Positions 34,582 to 47,498 of a stretch of 64,000 nt of DNA are shown here, piece by piece. Location: positions 689,765,877 through 689,829,876 of the forward strand of contig CM068368.1 in NCBI GenBank assembly GCA_034769895.1. Direction: 5' to 3'. How positions within the stretch are numbered: position 1 is the stretch's first letter; every line of letters starts with the position of its first letter. A model generated the notes under the pieces. That model worked only from the letters and a program-made list of their open reading frames with translations, did not search any database and was not told where the DNA came from. The translations under genes and the position numbers were made by a program. The stretch is from Magicicada septendecula (lineage: Eukaryota > Arthropoda > Insecta > Hemiptera > Cicadidae).

Positions 34582-37226
34582 TAGGGTGACCAGATTTTTT
34601 ATGACGTAAAACAGGACATTTCTGAAATATGGAAATTAAAAAACAGGACACGAGTTACAAAGAAAATGTGCTTCATATATGACTGCACTGCTTCACTAAG
34701 ACAAATAAAAACTACTTTTTACACATAAAAAGACATATATTTTAATAACCAACTTAAAAACATACTTATCATGGCAATGGATCATATTATAATTGATCAA
34801 GTTTTTTCAAGAATTATAAAATTATAATTATTCAAATATAAATATTCAAATTCTTAACAACTATAAAATTACATGGATGTGATTCATAGATATCAACAAC
34901 CTGCTGAACATGAACTTGTGGCTTCTGAATCAGGAACATCACTATTAACTTTGTACTTATCACAAGACCTGATATCTCGCAAGAGCTTTGAATTACTTAA
35001 TAGCAGGTTGTAGAATTCCTTACAGCTAAGGTCTTGAAAATGAGTTTTTAAAATTACAATTGCTTGAATAGTTTTGGTAGTAAAACGGTTTCTTTCATCA
35101 ATCCAAAGGGAGTTCACAATTGAAAAGACTCTTTCCACAACAGCATTTGTGCCTGGTATAGCCAGAGCAAAACTCACAACCACCTCTATGTTTTTACATG
35201 GAATGCCTATACTTTTAAGTATGTGGGAGACATCACACCATTTCTTATCAATCTCCACATTAACTTTTTCCCATTCCTCAAATTTTCTGGATAAAACTTT
35301 GTTCACATGTCCTATCTCATCAAATAATTCATCTTCATGTACCTGAATTGTTGAACATGAATCTACTGTCTTAAGAATTTTCAGACTTTTTAAAACCTCA
35401 TCCCAAGATACAGAATTTCAATGTTATCCAATGAAATGCTTTCAGAGGCTGATATGGAGAGACCCACTTGTTTAAATAACTTAAAAAAGTGTCATAAAAT
35501 AAATTGGTAATCGTTTCATATTTCGATTGGGTGAAAAGACCTTCATTTTCTAAGTAATTAAAATTGAAGAAACAACTGAAGTTTGAAACTTACTACATTT
35601 CCTGTTATCGACATTTTCTGTAAGCAATTCTAATTCTTCAGCTACTTCAGTGGCTGAAATGTTGGTTCTTTCCAACTTTTGGATTGAATTTGAAAACATT
35701 TTCAGTTGGCTTTGTATGAAATGAAGCCAAAGAAGTGACTGTGGGTTCACAAAAAATTGTTTTAGCAATGTAGGACACCTATCCTGAGACATGAAATAAG
35801 ACTTGAGAGGTTCATAAATATCAATAACCCTTGTAACTCCTGGCAACAATGACAACCATCTAGTTTTAACACTACCCAGAACCTGCTTATATTCAGTAGC
35901 AACAAAATCACAAAATAATTTCAATTCCTCCACACGCACGGTATAAATGTGAAAATATTGAAATATTTTATTCACTACTGTTTCTATGTCGATAGGAAGA
36001 ATGTCTGCACTTGTTTGTACACCATTGTGTACCACATGAGCTGCAACCAATGCCTTAAATATTCATTTTGAGCACACTGTTCAATTTAGAAAAAACGTTG
36101 TTTGTTCCGGCCCTCTTGTACCCACCAAAGTTAGTGTTACAGTTATCTGCACGAAACGCGATGATCTTGTCAACTAAATGATGTTTCTTTAAGATGTCCA
36201 GAACATGATTAGCTAATAATTCTGCTGTTTCTCCACCAACGTTCTGAAAACAGATTACTTTGCACTGAACACCTTTGGTAGGAATGAAATACCTAACTAG
36301 AATCGGCACTAATTTTAAGCTTTTGTGATTTGATGCATCAACCATCACAGACACATACTTAGCATCTTCAAGTTCTGATTGCACTTCATGCATTGCATAT
36401 GGCGATAAAACGTTCACTAAAATCGACTCGCACTTTGTCCTGGAACACGTGAATTTCTTCTCAAATAGTTCTCTGATGATAAGAGATGTGCAGTCCATTG
36501 AACGGAAAGAATGGTTGTGTTTTGCAGTATGAAATTCAAACAGCCCTTCTTCAGCAGCGATACGTTTATCTTCCTCAGTTTGTAGTCCATTCCTACTTAC
36601 AAAGGAAGTTATACTACTGGAAGTTCTCACGGAAACTGCCAACATGTGTTTCTTTTTCTTAATGTGCTGTGTAATATCGGCACGTCCTCCATGTTCAATG
36701 GAAAAAACTGAACGACATAAAGTACATTCTACCTTTGTAGATGTGGTGTCGTCCTTCAAGAAAGGAAACTCTTCTTTCAGGGTTTTGGAGAAAGTACACT
36801 TTCTTTTCCCCATATTAATATGCACGTGTATCTCGAACCAAGCGAACAACAGACAATGGAGCAAGCTCACCACGCCAAGCATTAAAACTAATCAAACAAA
36901 AAAAGTTTACCTTGATTGCCTGACTCTCCCTTGACGAACTCTGGCGGAAACCAGAGATCATCATTTCTTTTCGCGATTGGGTTCCCTTAACCACTCGAGA
37001 CCCGTCTTGACCTCAGTAAGAAAGTTTAAACGAACGAGACCAAAATGACACAAAAACAAATAAATAAAAACTCAAAACGAAGCGAAGCTAAAAGATTAGG
37101 TTATCCGTTATTGCAAGTACGGAAAAACGGGACATTTGATGTCCCGTTAATAATTTGCCGGGACAACGGGACACATAATGAAAAAAAGGGACAATCCCGT
37201 TAAAAACGGGATGTCTGGTCACCCTA
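34582..37226 (-). mobile_element. hAT DNA transposon in CacyBP intron 1
   Basis: Termini TAGGGTGACCAGA and its complement, flanked by an 8 bp TACTAACT duplication (34574-34581 and 37227-37234), as hAT elements make. 2645 bp. Confidence 0.93.
34893..36813 (-). pseudogene. hAT transposase, broken
   Basis: Likely start MGKRKCTFSKTL at 36813. A BED-type zinc finger follows (CTLCRSVFSIEHGG, HIKKKKH), then the DDE core with VSVMVDASNHKSLK and FRADNCNTNFGG. A frameshift near 36052 breaks it. The next part is at 36050-35550 and the C-terminal dimerisation domain at 35306-34893 (PGTNAVVERVFSIVNSLW). At least two lesions; inactive. Confidence 0.9.
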
Positions 37227-37234
37227 TACTAACT

Positions 37235-38425
37235 TGAAAACTGAAAGCATGTAACTCTCTAAAGAAGGCATATTTTTGTGATAAGACATTTGTAAATATG
37301 CCATACCATACACAGGAAATTAAAGACTATGTCCTACTTCTAATGAAAATATACTAGGGCCTAGTCACATATTACTATCTTTATTTTTTATATGATATAT
37401 GATGTTACACAACTAATCAGAAAGAACATACACAGAACACACTATAAAACACCTTACCAATGACTTAAAAAATAAAATAATTATACTGTAATAAAATTCT
37501 ACAGATGTCTATGAACTTGGTGAAGTTTATGTAACATACCGGGAAATTACAGTTACATAATATGTACTGGTCATTGGGAGCACCAGCCGCTGAAGGGACA
37601 GCCGACTAGTCAAGAAAATGATATCTACAACTGAAGCCAAACATCTGACAGCATTTTTGATAATGGTCTCAATTAATTCAATAGCCTGGCATAATTGATT
37701 ATCAGATAACGCCGCCTTGACACAGTGCGATGTCTAAAAAAGTCTGGCTAACGCATCATGATGAGATCACGTACGCACACATTACAGCCGGATTCCACTG
37801 AAACATCCGAGAAATGCGTAATGTTTTGTAATGGTATAACTTTTCCGCATACGTAACAGTATATATATTTTTTTTAATCTAGTCGGAAACTTGCATACTT
37901 AAACTTTTTTGTTTTTCTATACACATACCGAAAAGAATTACTACATTAAAATTAATGTTTAATGTATCGGTAATCAAAAATACACCTATTTTGGATTATT
38001 TAATATATTCTGGAAGTAGTTTTCGTACAGGTAATTGAATTACTACAGTTAAAGAGAACATTTTTTCGCCATGTCAAATATTCAACAAATTTTTTAGTGT
38101 TAACTCAGAAGAATGTTATAAATTGTGTACACGTTAAAATTCATTCAAAGATATAAAGATGTACACTTCGAATCTGCACATATTAAGTAACCTCATTTAG
38201 TATTATTTATTCAATATTATTTTATTAATCATTATTGATCAATTTTAATTAGTATTCACAGCATACAAAATTTGTATTTATTCTGTTTTAAGACAATCTT
38301 GAAAACTAGATGTGACTATTTTAAAAATTAAGAAATAAAATAACCTTTCTGAAATAGAACATTCTAGAGGAGTATGGAGTACACTTATCTAAGAATCCAT
38401 ACTAATTTTTGATTCATTTTCTCAC
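37235..38425 (-). other. CACYBP: CacyBP intron 1, 5' portion
   Basis: AT-rich intron DNA between the hAT duplication and the exon 1 donor. No other feature recognised. Confidence 0.55.
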
Positions 38426-38449
38426 CTCATCAAATTTTTGTCCTGCCAT
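38426..38449 (-). CDS. CACYBP: Calcyclin-binding protein, exon 1 (coding part)
   Basis: ATG at 38449 in the context GCCATGG encodes MAGQKFDE, then a donor GAG|GTGAGA at 38425. It ends in phase 0, as exon 2 requires. The family starts with a few variable residues before the L-x-x-D-x-x-E helix, so the length fits. The intron would be about 13.5 kb, nearly all of it transposons in its middle. Confidence rests on phase, donor and start context, not on conservation. Confidence 0.62.
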
Positions 38450-39898
38450 GGCGATTCAGTATTCTATTCCTTGTATGTAACAAGTACTGTTAATTAATGT
38501 ATGCCTTTAACAACAAACGATGATTGCCTGATTGCCGACACGAGCTCAAACGCTCACGAATTCCAATTTCCAATTACCAGATCAACTGTGGCGCTGCCGC
38601 ACTGCTACATGAATAGACAGACGTTCCTTTGTTTTTAAATCAGAGCAAGTCCGACCCAACAATATTTAGTCGTCTGTTCAAAATGAGTACATTTTTTACA
38701 GAAACACAAAGACACTTTGTTATGTGTACAAGTCGTTTTTAACAAATTTACTTAAAATTCATATAATAAGAAAATAGCGAATCGTAACACATCCGGGAAA
38801 TTAGAGCTCTAGTGAAATGTTTCACAAAAATTACATTAAATATAACTTAATATTTAGCAATTATAATTAAATTTTTGTGCACTTTTGATGTTGTATTGTC
38901 TTACGTATACACAAAATTTGTTTAACGTACTTTGTGACCCAGCATATTTCATGTAACTTTTGTTTTATTTGGCGACTATAATGTATAATATAATTCACCA
39001 CTCTAATATAAAAAAACCATACTGCAAGCATAACTGCAAGTGGGTACTGTGGGAAACGCGGCATTTCAAGTACGAGGATATTCCAAAATGACGCAAGTAC
39101 ATGTGATATAGGGAAAGGAACATAAATTACACGGATGTTTCAATCTGCGAGTTTGTGGCATTTACTATTTTTGCCAAATACATCAGCGTTTATTCTGTTG
39201 AAGTGACTGGATAATTCTAATCTTATGTGTAGAATTTCTGGTATTATACAACTATTACAGAATAGTGTTAGAAATAGCAATAACAGACATTACACAGGTA
39301 ATTTAAAAATCATTTATTGCTGTATAATAATTACAGTTTAGGTTATAATGTGACTTACAGTACTAAATATTAGGATATCTTATTTCACATATACCGCGCG
39401 CGAATGTGTGTGTGTGCATTTTTCTGTAAATCGTTTTTTAAGTCCCAACGACTTTCAAAGAGTTTGAGAAATATAAATCTGCAGGAAACGTTTCATTAAA
39501 TCCAACATTTTGTCTACGGTGGCCTATATTTTGGTTACGCACATTTCTTATTTGTAAATAGATTTTGAATACCCTAGGCCTTATGCCTATACATACTTAA
39601 GAATATTATAATTAGTAACTTTAGGTATAGATTAGTCATTCACATAAGCTGTCACCCTTGCAACTCGAAATTTATGAAATCAGTTTTTAAAAATTATGTT
39701 AGTAGTATATCATAAGCCTAAAGAAAATAGGTCTTTTGTTTGTTACCAAAAAGTCAACATTTCCATAATATGAAAACAACAGGCAAATTCCACAAAACTG
39801 ACTACAAACACATATAATAATTAAAAAAGTATATAATAATTTCAATAACTTGACTTTTGTTATGCCTTGTTGACAGTTAAAGAATTATGCTAAATGAG

Positions 39899-39980
<82 letters not shown>

Positions 39981-40062
39981 CTATACATAGCTTATAGCAT
40001 TTATTGACCCATTATCCCCTTATAGTTTTCCTCAATTCTTCTGTTTTCTCAATTGATTGACA
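38450..40062. other. CacyBP upstream / intergenic
   Basis: A somewhat GC-richer patch at ~38570-38600 may be the CacyBP promoter region; no motif is certain. (CA)n microsatellite at 39899-39977. Confidence 0.45.
39899..39977. repeat. (CA)n microsatellite
   Basis: About 78 bp of uninterrupted CA dinucleotides. Confidence 0.98.
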
Positions 40063-40066
40063 TTAA

Positions 40067-40639
40067 GGGGAGATCAGCAGTTTTTCATTACAAAAAATCA
40101 ATTTTTTTTATTGTCTCAAAAAATTCTCCATTTAATCCTGATTAATAAAATACATCTTTTTATGATGTTATCTACGTTGATGTGACAATAAAAAAATTAA
40201 GTAAAACGTATTACACATTGCTTTCCGGCTTCCATTGTTTAGCTTTACACGCGTTTCCGTAATCATGGATTTCAAAAATTAGGTACACTTTTCTCAAAAA
40301 CTGTAAATGCTATTAGAGTTCAAATTTTTTGTGGTTGAACAATACAATGTAACAATCAAAGTGTACTAGAATTAATCTCTTCCTTTAAAAAATTAATTTT
40401 TTTACACATTTTTTAAATAAAATATAATTTTTTAAAAATATTTATGATAATTATTTTTTTATATTGGTATTTTTTTCTTAAATTGCTTCAAACTAGTACA
40501 TTATGTTTCAAACATATGTGTTAAGGTATGGTATAAATTTCATATACGTAGCTTCAATAGATGATTAATTAATGGTATCTAACTAGACCCCTGTTCGCCC
40601 ATTTAAAATGCATTGGACAATAAAAGTGCGGATCTCCCC
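40067..40639. mobile_element. piggyBac-type MITE
   Basis: TTAA at 40063-40066 and 40640-40643 flank inverted ends GGGGAGATCAGCAGTTTT and (minus) GGGGAGATCCGCACTTTT. No ORF. TTAA duplication with G-rich short ends is the piggyBac pattern. Confidence 0.8.
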
Positions 40640-41521
40640 TTAATATTCTTTACCATTAAAGTTTTAAAAAGATTCCACACATTTTTGTAAGCATCCTTGT
40701 TTCTTCCTGTTTGAATATTTAAGGCATCCAAGGAGTAGTTTAATACCCAGGATCTTACTAAGGAAGTTCTTTTCATGTTACTAGTGTTTTTTTTTTTTCA
40801 TTTTTTTCTCATACCATTTCTATGGCCCTTTCCTTATAATGTATGCACACAATCTCTTCTCAATATTCTACATGATCTTTCTCACTATATCTACTGGAGT
40901 AGTATTACTGACTACGCTGCCAGGCTATATAGTGGTATATTCTTTACAATTGTCATATCTTCTTCTTCTTATATATTAATACGTGTAGAGAAAACTTTGT
41001 ACCCCTTTTTAAGCATATTGCGCGCACGGAGGAGTGTGAGATTTGGCATAGTTAAAGTTTATATGGAGAAGGAGTGCAGAAAGCTAAAATTTATATATAA
41101 TATGTGTTACAAATACATTAAATTAAATAAAATAAAACATTCATTTGCACTTGAAAATTCATTTAAACTTTTTCAAACAATGGTAATTGTTAAAAATAAA
41201 ATAATTTTGTTGCCAGGCAACAATAGTCTGTGGAATGTATTTCAAGGCAAAAAAGCGTTTATTTTATATTTTGTATATTAGATATGTGTTTTATATATTA
41301 ATGTGCAGTTGAAAGTGAAATACAGCTTGCTTAATATACACCTGTTGCAAAAGGAAAATTTTGTAGCAGCAATATGAATTGACTTACTCTCGCCTAATTA
41401 TTGGTAGTTTCAAAAAAGTGAGTACATTTTATTATTTTTAAATTAAACCCTGTCTAATCTTAGTTTCAGTAATTTCATTACTTTTTTTTTTTACATTCAG
41501 ATATTCGCACCTACTTCCATT

Positions 41522-44500
41522 ATGCCTCGACATAGAACATTGATGGGTCGGAGTGAGAGACAAAGAAGAAGGAATATATATTCGCGTGAAAGTCAAAATG
41601 ATAATAGACCAAATGCAAATTTAAATAGTGTAAACAGTATACAGAGTGAGAGACAAAGAAGAAGGAATATATATTCGCGTGAAAGTCAAAATGATAATAG
41701 ACCAAATGCAAATTTAAATAGTGTAAATAGTATACAAAATGATGAAATTATTTTGAGGGATACATTTAAATGCGCACTGAATGTCATTCCAAGAAATTTT
41801 AATACTTTTGATTGTGGATTAATGCATTTACAATGCAGGTTTTGCAATGCAAAACATTTCGAATCTGAGGTCACTTTAGGTGAAAGGACTGCATTCACTT
41901 CATGTTGTCATAAGGGTAAAGCAATATTACCGGCCTTAAGTCAAAATGAATACTTTAAATCATTGTATGATGGACTTACTTCAAATGAACCTTCAATAAA
42001 AAGAAAGTCAAAAAATTATTTTGAAAACATTCGTAAATACAATTCATCATTTGCAATGGTTAGCTCAGAAGCTAAAATTTCGGATACAGTTACACGTGGA
42101 GTGTATCATTTAAAAATACATGATGTTTTTTATCACAGATCAGGTCCAATGACTGCTGGATATGGTCGCTCACCATGTTATGCGCAATTATATTTTTATG
42201 ATGTTGACACTGCTGTCAATTATAGATTACGTGAACACTATAATCAAACATGCAATAACAATATAATGCACGAAATCTCTCTTGAATTGGAACGCATTAA
42301 TCCTTTCGTTCGGTCATTCATTGCAATGAAAGATCATTGTCAGAGAGTTGAAAATCAAAATAAAGAAATTTGTATGCTCATTAAAGTAAATCGTGATTTA
42401 GATCTACGCCGTTATAATGATGCAGTTCAAACTGATGTAGCAGTAATATTTAGTACAGTTGATGGTGAGCCACCCTTTGAACGAAATATGGTTTCGTTTT
42501 CAAAAGTTAATGGTACCATTAAAAATATCTCTGTTTTGGATTCATCATTGGACCCTTTAGCGTATCCATTACTTTTTCCAAATGGTGATACTGGGTGGCA
42601 TATCAATATTTCTCATAATGTACCAACTACATCTAATTCAAGAGCGCCCAGAAATAAATTAACCATGCTTCAGTATGCAGCCTATCGACTTGCAATTAGA
42701 GAAGATTTTAGCATGTTGCACCATTCACAAAAATTATTTCTGCAGTGGATAGTTGATATGTATGTGAGAATAGAGGGCACAAGGTTACATTTCATTCGAC
42801 AAAATCAAACAAGTCTTAGGTCTGAAGTTTACAACAATTTAACAGATTATTTAAAATTGAACCCCAATGCCAATAATGTTGGCCGTAGAGTAATTTTACC
42901 ATCTTCATTCAATGGATCTCCAAGAAATATGTATCAGAATTATTTAGATGCAATGTCAATTGTACAACATTTCGGAAAGCCTTCTTTGTTTATTACAATG
43001 ACTTGCAATCCAAGTTGGCCTGAAATAGTTAGCAATATTGGTGTAGGTGAGTCAGCTAATTTTCGACCTGATATTGTGCGTGTATTCAAGTCCAAACTGA
43101 AAGCATTAATTGAGGGCCTTACACTAACAAAAATCTTCGGTAAAGTTGAAGCACTCATTTATACAATTGAGTTTCAAAAGAGAGGATTGCCTCATGCTCA
43201 CATTTTACTCTCTTTAAATGAGCAAGATAAAATTGTTAACGCTACCGATATTGATAAAGTTGTATCTGCGGAGATTCCTAACATTCAAAAACATCCTACA
43301 TTACATGAATATGTTATAAAACACATGATGTATGGTCCATGCGGTGTACTTAATCCAAATTCTGTATGTATGAGAGATGGAAAATGCACAAAAGATTATC
43401 CAAAGCGATTTAATGAATTTACATGTGAATCATTAAATGGATATCCATTATACAGAAGGCGTGATAATGGTATTAATGCTGAAGTTCGCGGTAGTTGCCT
43501 CGACAATCGTTATGTTGTACCATACAATCCGTATTTACTTGTCAAATTTAATTGCCATATAAATGTTGAAGTATGCACTACAGTTACAAGTGTTAAATAC
43601 ATTTATAAATACGTGTATAAAGGCTATGACAGTGCATCTGTTGAATTAGGTTCAGAGAGAAATGAACCAGGTCAAGAAATACAAATTGATGAAGTTAAAA
43701 ATTTTTTAAGTGGCCGTTATGTCGGATCAACTGAAGCTGTATGGCTCATCTATGAATTACCAATGCATTTTCAATCACATGTCATCGTTAGACTTGACAT
43801 TCATTTACCGCGTAGACAGAATGTTTACTTTCGAGAAGGGCAAGAACGTCAAGCAATTGAAAATGTAAGACAAACAAAATTATTAGCATTTTTTGAATTG
43901 AATAGATCAGATCCATCAGCGCATGAATATAAGTATATTGAAATTCCTTTGCATTATGTGTGGGAAGATTCCCGAAAAAAATGGAAGAAGAGAAGGCGTG
44001 GAGGTGATAAAATCATTACACGCATATATGTAGTATCACCAAAAGACATCGAACTTTTCCATTTACGATTGCTTTTATTACATGTCTGTGGTCCAAAATC
44101 ATTTGAGGATGTTAGAACATACAATGGAATTATACACACTTCTTTTGTTGAAGGGTGCCATGCTCGCGGCATTGCTTCAAGTGATAATGAATGGCGCGAA
44201 TGTTTAAATGAAGCAAAAGAATTACATTCACCAAAACAAATTTATTTGGTTACATTTGTGCATTAAATGTGCCAGCCAATGCATTGGCGTTATGGAATGA
44301 ATTTAAATTATATCTTAGTGAAGATTTTTTGAGAGATTACAACGAAGAAGTATCCTTTAATACAGCTCTATTAGAAATTGAAGATATTTTGAATGTTCAT
44401 AATTTGTCATGTCAAGAACTTGATTTACCAGTTCCCACATATTCGCAGAGAACAGACGAAGCAAATGCTATTGATCCAACAGAACAAGAGTTTCTGTTTT

Positions 44501-45909
44501 GTGAGCATTATGAAACTGCAAATATTGAACAGCGTAATCTAATTGATTGTGTGATTCGTGAAGTTTTGCATCATGATACTGGATCTAATGTTTTTTGTTT
44601 AACCGCTCATGCAGGTTGTGGAAAAACATTCACACAAACAGCAATCATTCACAAATTAAATTCGCTTAATCTTAGTTGCATTGCAACAGCGTTCAGTGGC
44701 ATAGCTTCAACTCTATTACTTGGAAGTAGAACTTTACACAATGTGTTTAAATTGCCTATACCCATTTTGGAAAATTCTGTAGCGAATATTACCGCAAATA
44801 GTAGCTATGGACGTTACATAAATTCATCATCATTGATAATTATTGATGAAATTTCTATGTGCCCTCTGCAAGTGTTGAAAATCATAGATAGATTACTGGA
44901 GGATCTATGCGATGAAAATGATAAACATAAACCATTTGGAGGGAAAACGATACTTCTGTGCGGTGATTTTCAGCAAATCTTACCAGTTGTCCCATATGGA
45001 TCACGTGCAACTTTAATTGAAAATTGTGTCACGAGTTGGCATAAATTTGTTTATTTTCATAAAGTAACGTTTACTCAAAATATGAGAGCCTTACCAAGTG
45101 AAATAGAATTTGTCGAATTCTTGAAAAAAATTGGTAATGGTGAAGCCCCACAATTCCCTCAGTTTGGTGAAAATATTATTGAAATACCTCAGCAATTAAT
45201 AGGAGATGAAAATAATATTATTAATGAGGTGTATGGAAATATTTCCGAAAACATACTCTCAGATAACATATTGAAGTCAGTTATTTTAGCACCTAAAAAT
45301 GATGATTGTACTTTTATTAATACTGATATACTTAATCGAATACCAGGTGAACAGAAAACATATCATAGCTACGATAAAATAATTTGTGATGATGACAATG
45401 AAATCAATAACTATCCAGTAGAGTTTTTGAATTCTTTGACTATTAGTGGTTTGCCACCACATAAGTTAGTATTGAAAGTTAATTGCATCGTTTTACTGAT
45501 CAGAAACTTAAATACAAAGGAAGCATTAGTCAATGGAACAAGAATGCGCATCAAGTGTATGCATCGTAATGCTATTGATTGCGAAGTTTTAACTGGAACC
45601 GCACGCAATAAGAGAATTTTGATTCCACGTATAAATTTAACATATTCCGGTACTGTTTTACCATTTAACTTTCAAAGAACTCAATTTCCAATTATACCTG
45701 CATTTGCGATGACAATAAATAAGTCTCAAGGACAAACATTCGAAAAAATTGGAATTTTATTGAGGCAGCCAGTTTTTACACATGGTCAATTGTATGTCGC
45801 AGCAAGTAGAGTTCGATCATTCGATGGTTTGAGATTTTATATTTCCGAATATAATGGCCAAGGGCATTTAGCAAATGATGAAAGAGTTTTACAAAAAACA
45901 ACGTTCTGA
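41522..45909 (+). pseudogene. Helitron 2 Rep-helicase, single frameshift
   Basis: Part 1 (41522-44266, 914 codons) has an N-terminal zinc region (CRFCNAKHF), the HUH nuclease motif in KRGLPHAHILLSL (~43180-43215) and the tyrosine motif KYIYKYVYKG (~43600). A one-base indel near 44245-44265 shifts frame. Part 2 (44269-45909, 546 codons) is a PIF1-type helicase. It has AHAGCGKTF, IIIDEISMC, GDFQQILPVV, TQNMRA and FAMTINKSQGQTF, and ends SRVRSFDGLRFY. Catalytic residues are intact, so this is a recently active lineage. Rolling-circle transposition protein. Confidence 0.92.
41551..41736 (+). repeat. 93 bp tandem duplication inside Helitron 2 Rep N-terminus
   Basis: Copy 1 is 41551-41643 and copy 2 is 41644-41736, in frame, 31 residues each starting SERQRRRNIYSRES. 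Only about two differences, so recent. Confidence 0.95.
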
Positions 45910-46722
45910 ATCATTAAATTCACTTTCAAACTATTTTAAGTTCAATGGACAACATTTATTTTTTTAACCGCCCGGTTTTTTTGATTTAATGAAAAATATA
46001 TGAAAAAATACGAGGCATGTATTTTTTATTTCATTTTTTATTTTGTATTAATTTTTTATTTAAATTTTATATAATTCGAAAAAGATAGGCAAAATAACTG
46101 TGTAGCCTTGGCGAAACCTGGTCAGTATGGCAATAAAAAAAACCCAAGGAAATGTCAAAAAACGCGTTATTGCTTTTTAAATATGGCTTAGCCAAGCTAA
46201 ACCTCATTTTTCCTATCTTTCATATTTTTCAAATAACTCGAAAATTAATGCATAGAAAACAAAATTAAAAAATTATACAAGCTTTGTAGCAGATAATCTT
46301 CAAACTGTTTTCGAATTTTGTACCTTACCAAAAATGAAATGTAATCCACTGGAATTGAAAACAATGTATCTTATACTTCTATGAATGTCAAGTCTCATTT
46401 TTATTAGCGTTTATTTGATTCAATAATAACATGAAAAAATTAAAACTGACAATGAATTATATCAAAAAATAAATACGAATACAAGCTGTAATTGTTTTTT
46501 TTCAACTGTTACTAACATTAAATTTTAAATTTCGTAGGTATTGCAGGGAATTAAGGCAAACAAAACACGCTAATGACGTATTTGTACACGCTCGCAGCTG
46601 ACGTAATAAAACAAAATTCAAAAAAATTATATGCAATGATTATAGAGGTATTTTGACAAAAGAACCTCAATAACGTTCAAACTTAAAAATTTAATGAATT
46701 ACGGTCGAATTTCGACCACTAG
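45910..46722 (+). other. Helitron 2 3' region and terminus
   Basis: AT-rich noncoding. The terminal hairpin is at 46702-46717 (GGTCGAA / TTCGACC), then CTAG. Confidence 0.75.
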
Positions 46723-46723
46723 T

Positions 46724-47357
46724 AAAGATTTAATCTGCATATTCTGATAAACCATATACTATTCAGCATTGTATGAGCTCTCTCCTGACCAATTCATTCT
46801 TGTGTTTCTGTTGAATCTCTTCTTCTTTATCTAGGAAAATGAGGATCTAAATCTCTGGCAAAATGAAACATGTAAGTTGTTTCATTGTCTATAGAGAAAC
46901 CCACTGGAAAAATGTCATTTTCCGTTATCTTCAAACATGATGTAGATTTTAAATATAGTTAGAGTGTAAAGCTCTCTTTTAATCCCTTTGTGACCTTGAC
47001 CCTTTGATAAATTCTGCCACAACTTATTCTTTGTTGTAGAGCCTTTGTACAGTTATTTTCCAGTTCTTGTCAGAGTATTACTGATACGGATCTTTTCTAG
47101 AGCTTCCCAGAATTTTACTTAGCAGCATAGCAATGGTGTTATTGGCAGGTTGTAACCAGATGACTTACTTATTTTCTAGTGTCATTACTCGTGATTGAGT
47201 TTGCAAGTTGTAAGTATTAGAAGTTTTGTGTGTACAAAGTTAATTTTTATAGAGTTTGAGCACTCTTAGAGTAAGGTGTTTTTAATCTCTCCATTACATT
47301 CTCAGTATGAGTATACCAAATCTGATCAGTTTAATGTATTTTTGTGTAGCAAGAAGT
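46724..47357 (+). other. Sulfiredoxin upstream region
   Basis: No exon identified. TTTTTGTGTAG just before CAAGAAGTATGG (47339-47360) looks like a splice acceptor, so a 5' untranslated exon may lie upstream. Confidence 0.45.
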
Positions 47358-47498
47358 ATGGCAGATTCAAATGATATAACAAGTGTTCACTCAGATCTTG
47401 TTGATGAAGTTCATAACATTCCAATGGATGTCCTTATCAGACCATTTCCTCCAGAGGTTAATGAAGAGAAAGTGGCAAGCTTGATGGAGACAATCAAG
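47358..47498 (+). CDS. SRXN1: Sulfiredoxin, first coding exon
   Basis: 47 codons from ATG 47358 (MADSNDITSVHSDLVDEV) through NIPMDVLIRPFPPEV and EEKVASLMETIK, then a donor AAG|GTAAGC in phase 0. V-H-N-x-P-x-x-V-L-I-R-P is the sulfiredoxin N-terminal signature. Sulfiredoxin reduces over-oxidised peroxiredoxins using ATP. The exon with the catalytic Cys (FGGCHR) was not found downstream and probably lies past 64000, beyond E4 and the LINE. An in-frame upstream ATG at 47307 would add 17 residues but precedes the acceptor. Confidence 0.85.

Larger units (their letters stand above)
40958..46722 (+). mobile_element. Helitron 2, near complete
   Basis: The 5' end TCTTCTTCTTATATATTAAT follows an A at 40957. 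The 3' end is a GGTCGAA/TTCGACC hairpin, then ACTAG at 46718-46722 and T. Both ends fit A|TC...CTAG|T. The 5.8 kb body carries one Rep-helicase gene broken by a frameshift. The exact 5' boundary is an inference from family sequence. Confidence 0.8.

Noticed and set aside
40775..41281. 168-codon hydrophobic ORF
   Set aside because: AT-rich, overlaps the proposed Helitron 2 5' end, no recognisable domain; probably chance.
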